Source: Cannabis sativa
Taxonomy: Eukaryota > Streptophyta > Magnoliopsida > Rosales > Cannabaceae
Assembly: GCF_029168945.1 (NCBI RefSeq)
Contig: NC_083609.1
Location: forward strand, 22,503,501-22,567,500
DNA: 64,000 nt
Direction: 5' to 3'
Shown: piece after piece, positions 63,078 to 64,000 of the stretch
Numbering within the stretch: position 1 is the stretch's first letter
Layout of the letters: each line of letters starts with the position of its first letter
Notes under the pieces: generated by a model
Database searches by the model: none
What the model was told of the DNA's origin: nothing
Seen by the model: the letters and a program-made list of their open reading frames with translations, nothing else
Program-made: the position numbers and the translations under genes

Positions 63078-63722
63078 CTACATAGAAACACTTATGTGAG
63101 TAGTAGCACCAGTATCTATCCACCAAGTTTTTCTAGGTACTAAAATTAAATTAACCTCAGAACATACCAAAGTAAGATTAATACCTTTCTTTACACGCCA
63201 TGCGTGATATTTGGCACAATCTTTCTTCACATGTCCAGGTTGATTACAAAAGATACAACCCTTAGAATCCTGTTGTTTCTTTTGAATTGGACCCTTAGCA
63301 GCTTCATTCTCAAATTTTCTTTTCTTGCCCTTATCCTTAGGGGTAGTGGCCAAGTGAGCACTTTCAGTTTTGTCCTTTTTCAACCTTTCTTCCTCTTGCA
63401 CACAATGGGAAATGAGCTCGTTGAGAGTCCATTTCTCCTTTTACTGTTGTAACTAATTTTAAATTGGTTAAACTGTGGAGAAAGCGTTAACAAAACTACG
63501 AGTACAAGTACATCATTCAAAAGCTCAATTTTAAGTGTCCTTAATCTTGAGACAATACGATGCATTTCCATAATGTACTCCCTTACATTTCATTGACCCT
63601 TATAATGCATGTTCATTAAAGAACCAAGAAGTGTTGTCATTTCAACCTTATCGTTTTTAGCAAAACGTTCCTCAATTTGTTTAAGGAAATTCTTAACCAT
63701 AGAAAAACTTTAAATTCTACAA
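63078..63722 (-). pseudogene. gag: Gag and protease start of copia F
   Basis: Partial Gag: KNFLKQIEERFAKNDKVEMT, then TTLLGSLMNMHYKGQ, stop, VREYIMEMHRIVSRLRTLKI and SPQFNQFKISYNS. After a shift it reads QEEERLKKDKTESAHLATTP and KDKGKKRKFE, followed by a CCHC knuckle (CIFCNQPGHVKKDC) and the protease start WWIDTGATTHIS with an intact DTGA. The N-terminal ~100 residues are missing at the junction with the next element. Confidence 0.85.
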
Positions 63723-64000
63723 CTAATATACACTCCCCCTTAAGCTAGAGCATAAATGTTAATTATGCCCAGCCTATTACAAAGATAATCAACCCGAACC
63801 TCATTCACAATCTTTGTAAAAATATCTCCTAATTTCTCTCCAGTCTTCACGTATTTTGTGGAGATCAAGCCTTGTTGAATTTTCTCATGAACAAAATGAC
63901 AATCATCCTCAATGTGCTTAGTCACTTGTGGAATGCAAGATCAAATGCAATATGAAGAACTACTTGATTATCACACTACAATTTTGCTAGAACTAAAGTT
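63723..64000 (-). pseudogene. RNase H 3' end of a second copia element
   Basis: The minus strand reads CDNQVVLHIAFDLAFHK, TKHIEDDCHFVHEKIQQGLI, STKYVKTGEKLGDIFTK and VDYLCNRLGIINIYALA, stop (63740). This is the classic end of copia Pol (T-K-H-I-E-x-D-C-H-F; L-G-D-x-x-T-K; Y-L-C-x-x-L-G-M-I-N-I-Y). A purine tract (aagggggagtg, 63731-63741) follows, but no LTR comes after it; gag of copia F begins within ~20 bp. The element continues beyond the window. Confidence 0.88.

Larger units (their letters stand above)
59246..63722 (-). mobile_element. Ty1/copia retrotransposon F, 5'-truncated
   Basis: Minus-strand order from high to low coordinates: gag, protease, integrase, reverse transcriptase, RNase H, purine tract, 3' LTR. 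This integrase-before-RT order defines Ty1/copia. Only the 3' LTR is present; upstream of gag the sequence switches at ~63.72 kb to another copia element. Candidate TSD GTCAT at 59241-59245 cannot be checked. Numerous stops and shifts. Confidence 0.88.

Overview
This window looks like intergenic, heterochromatin-like DNA of a flowering plant, most likely a dicot. It is AT-rich and packed with nested Ty1/copia and Ty3/gypsy retrotransposons, hAT-, Mutator- and Tourist-like DNA elements and long microsatellites. The LTR families are reminiscent of Rosales (for example Cannabaceae), but that is only an impression. I see no intact host gene, tRNA or rRNA.

Layout. 1-1130: LTR fragment of a chromovirus. 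1140-1450 and 11654-14644: pieces of an Athila/Tat-like gypsy element, split by a 10.2-kb copia-type element (1456-11648, minus strand, TSD GAATG). That element has ~1.9-kb LTRs, a PBS, a PPT and a gag, but no integrase, RT or RNase H, so it is a gag-only (TR-GAG-like) element. 15348-37640: a large Tekay-like chromovirus (plus strand, TSD TTTTG), here called A, carrying many younger insertions. These are a minus-strand relative (E) in its 5' LTR; a hAT-like non-autonomous element inserted into its own sister copy inside gag; a solo LTR of the gag-only copia family inside the integrase (TSD CATAA); and three solo LTRs of related chromoviruses (B, C, D) stacked inside its 3' LTR. 38-41 kb: a MITE with long inverted repeats, LINE/hAT scraps and a partial copia LTR. 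43-46 kb: a possible fragment-carrying DNA transposon holding an RNase H-like exon. 46.6-48.3 kb: a Mutator-like element with a 10-bp TSD. 49-51.6 kb: small TIR elements, including a clean Tourist-type MITE. 51.6-59.2 kb: AT-rich, mostly featureless, with (AAT)n arrays. 59246-63722: a degraded minus-strand copia element with gag, protease, integrase, RT and RNase H remnants. It is fused at 63.7 kb to the 3' end of another copia element that runs off the window.

The genes do not form a host pathway. Every recognisable coding piece belongs to a mobile element and almost all are broken. The most interesting signals are structural. First, an array of short hairpins with compensatory base changes lies in the chromovirus LTRs (16.6-17.2 kb, with counterparts at about 1.0, 32.3, 33.2 and 35.7 kb). 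Second, there are structured islands in the otherwise ~20% GC leader of the gag-only copia element (6.2-6.5 and 8.09-8.19 kb). Third, LTR solo copies repeatedly sit inside homologous LTRs.
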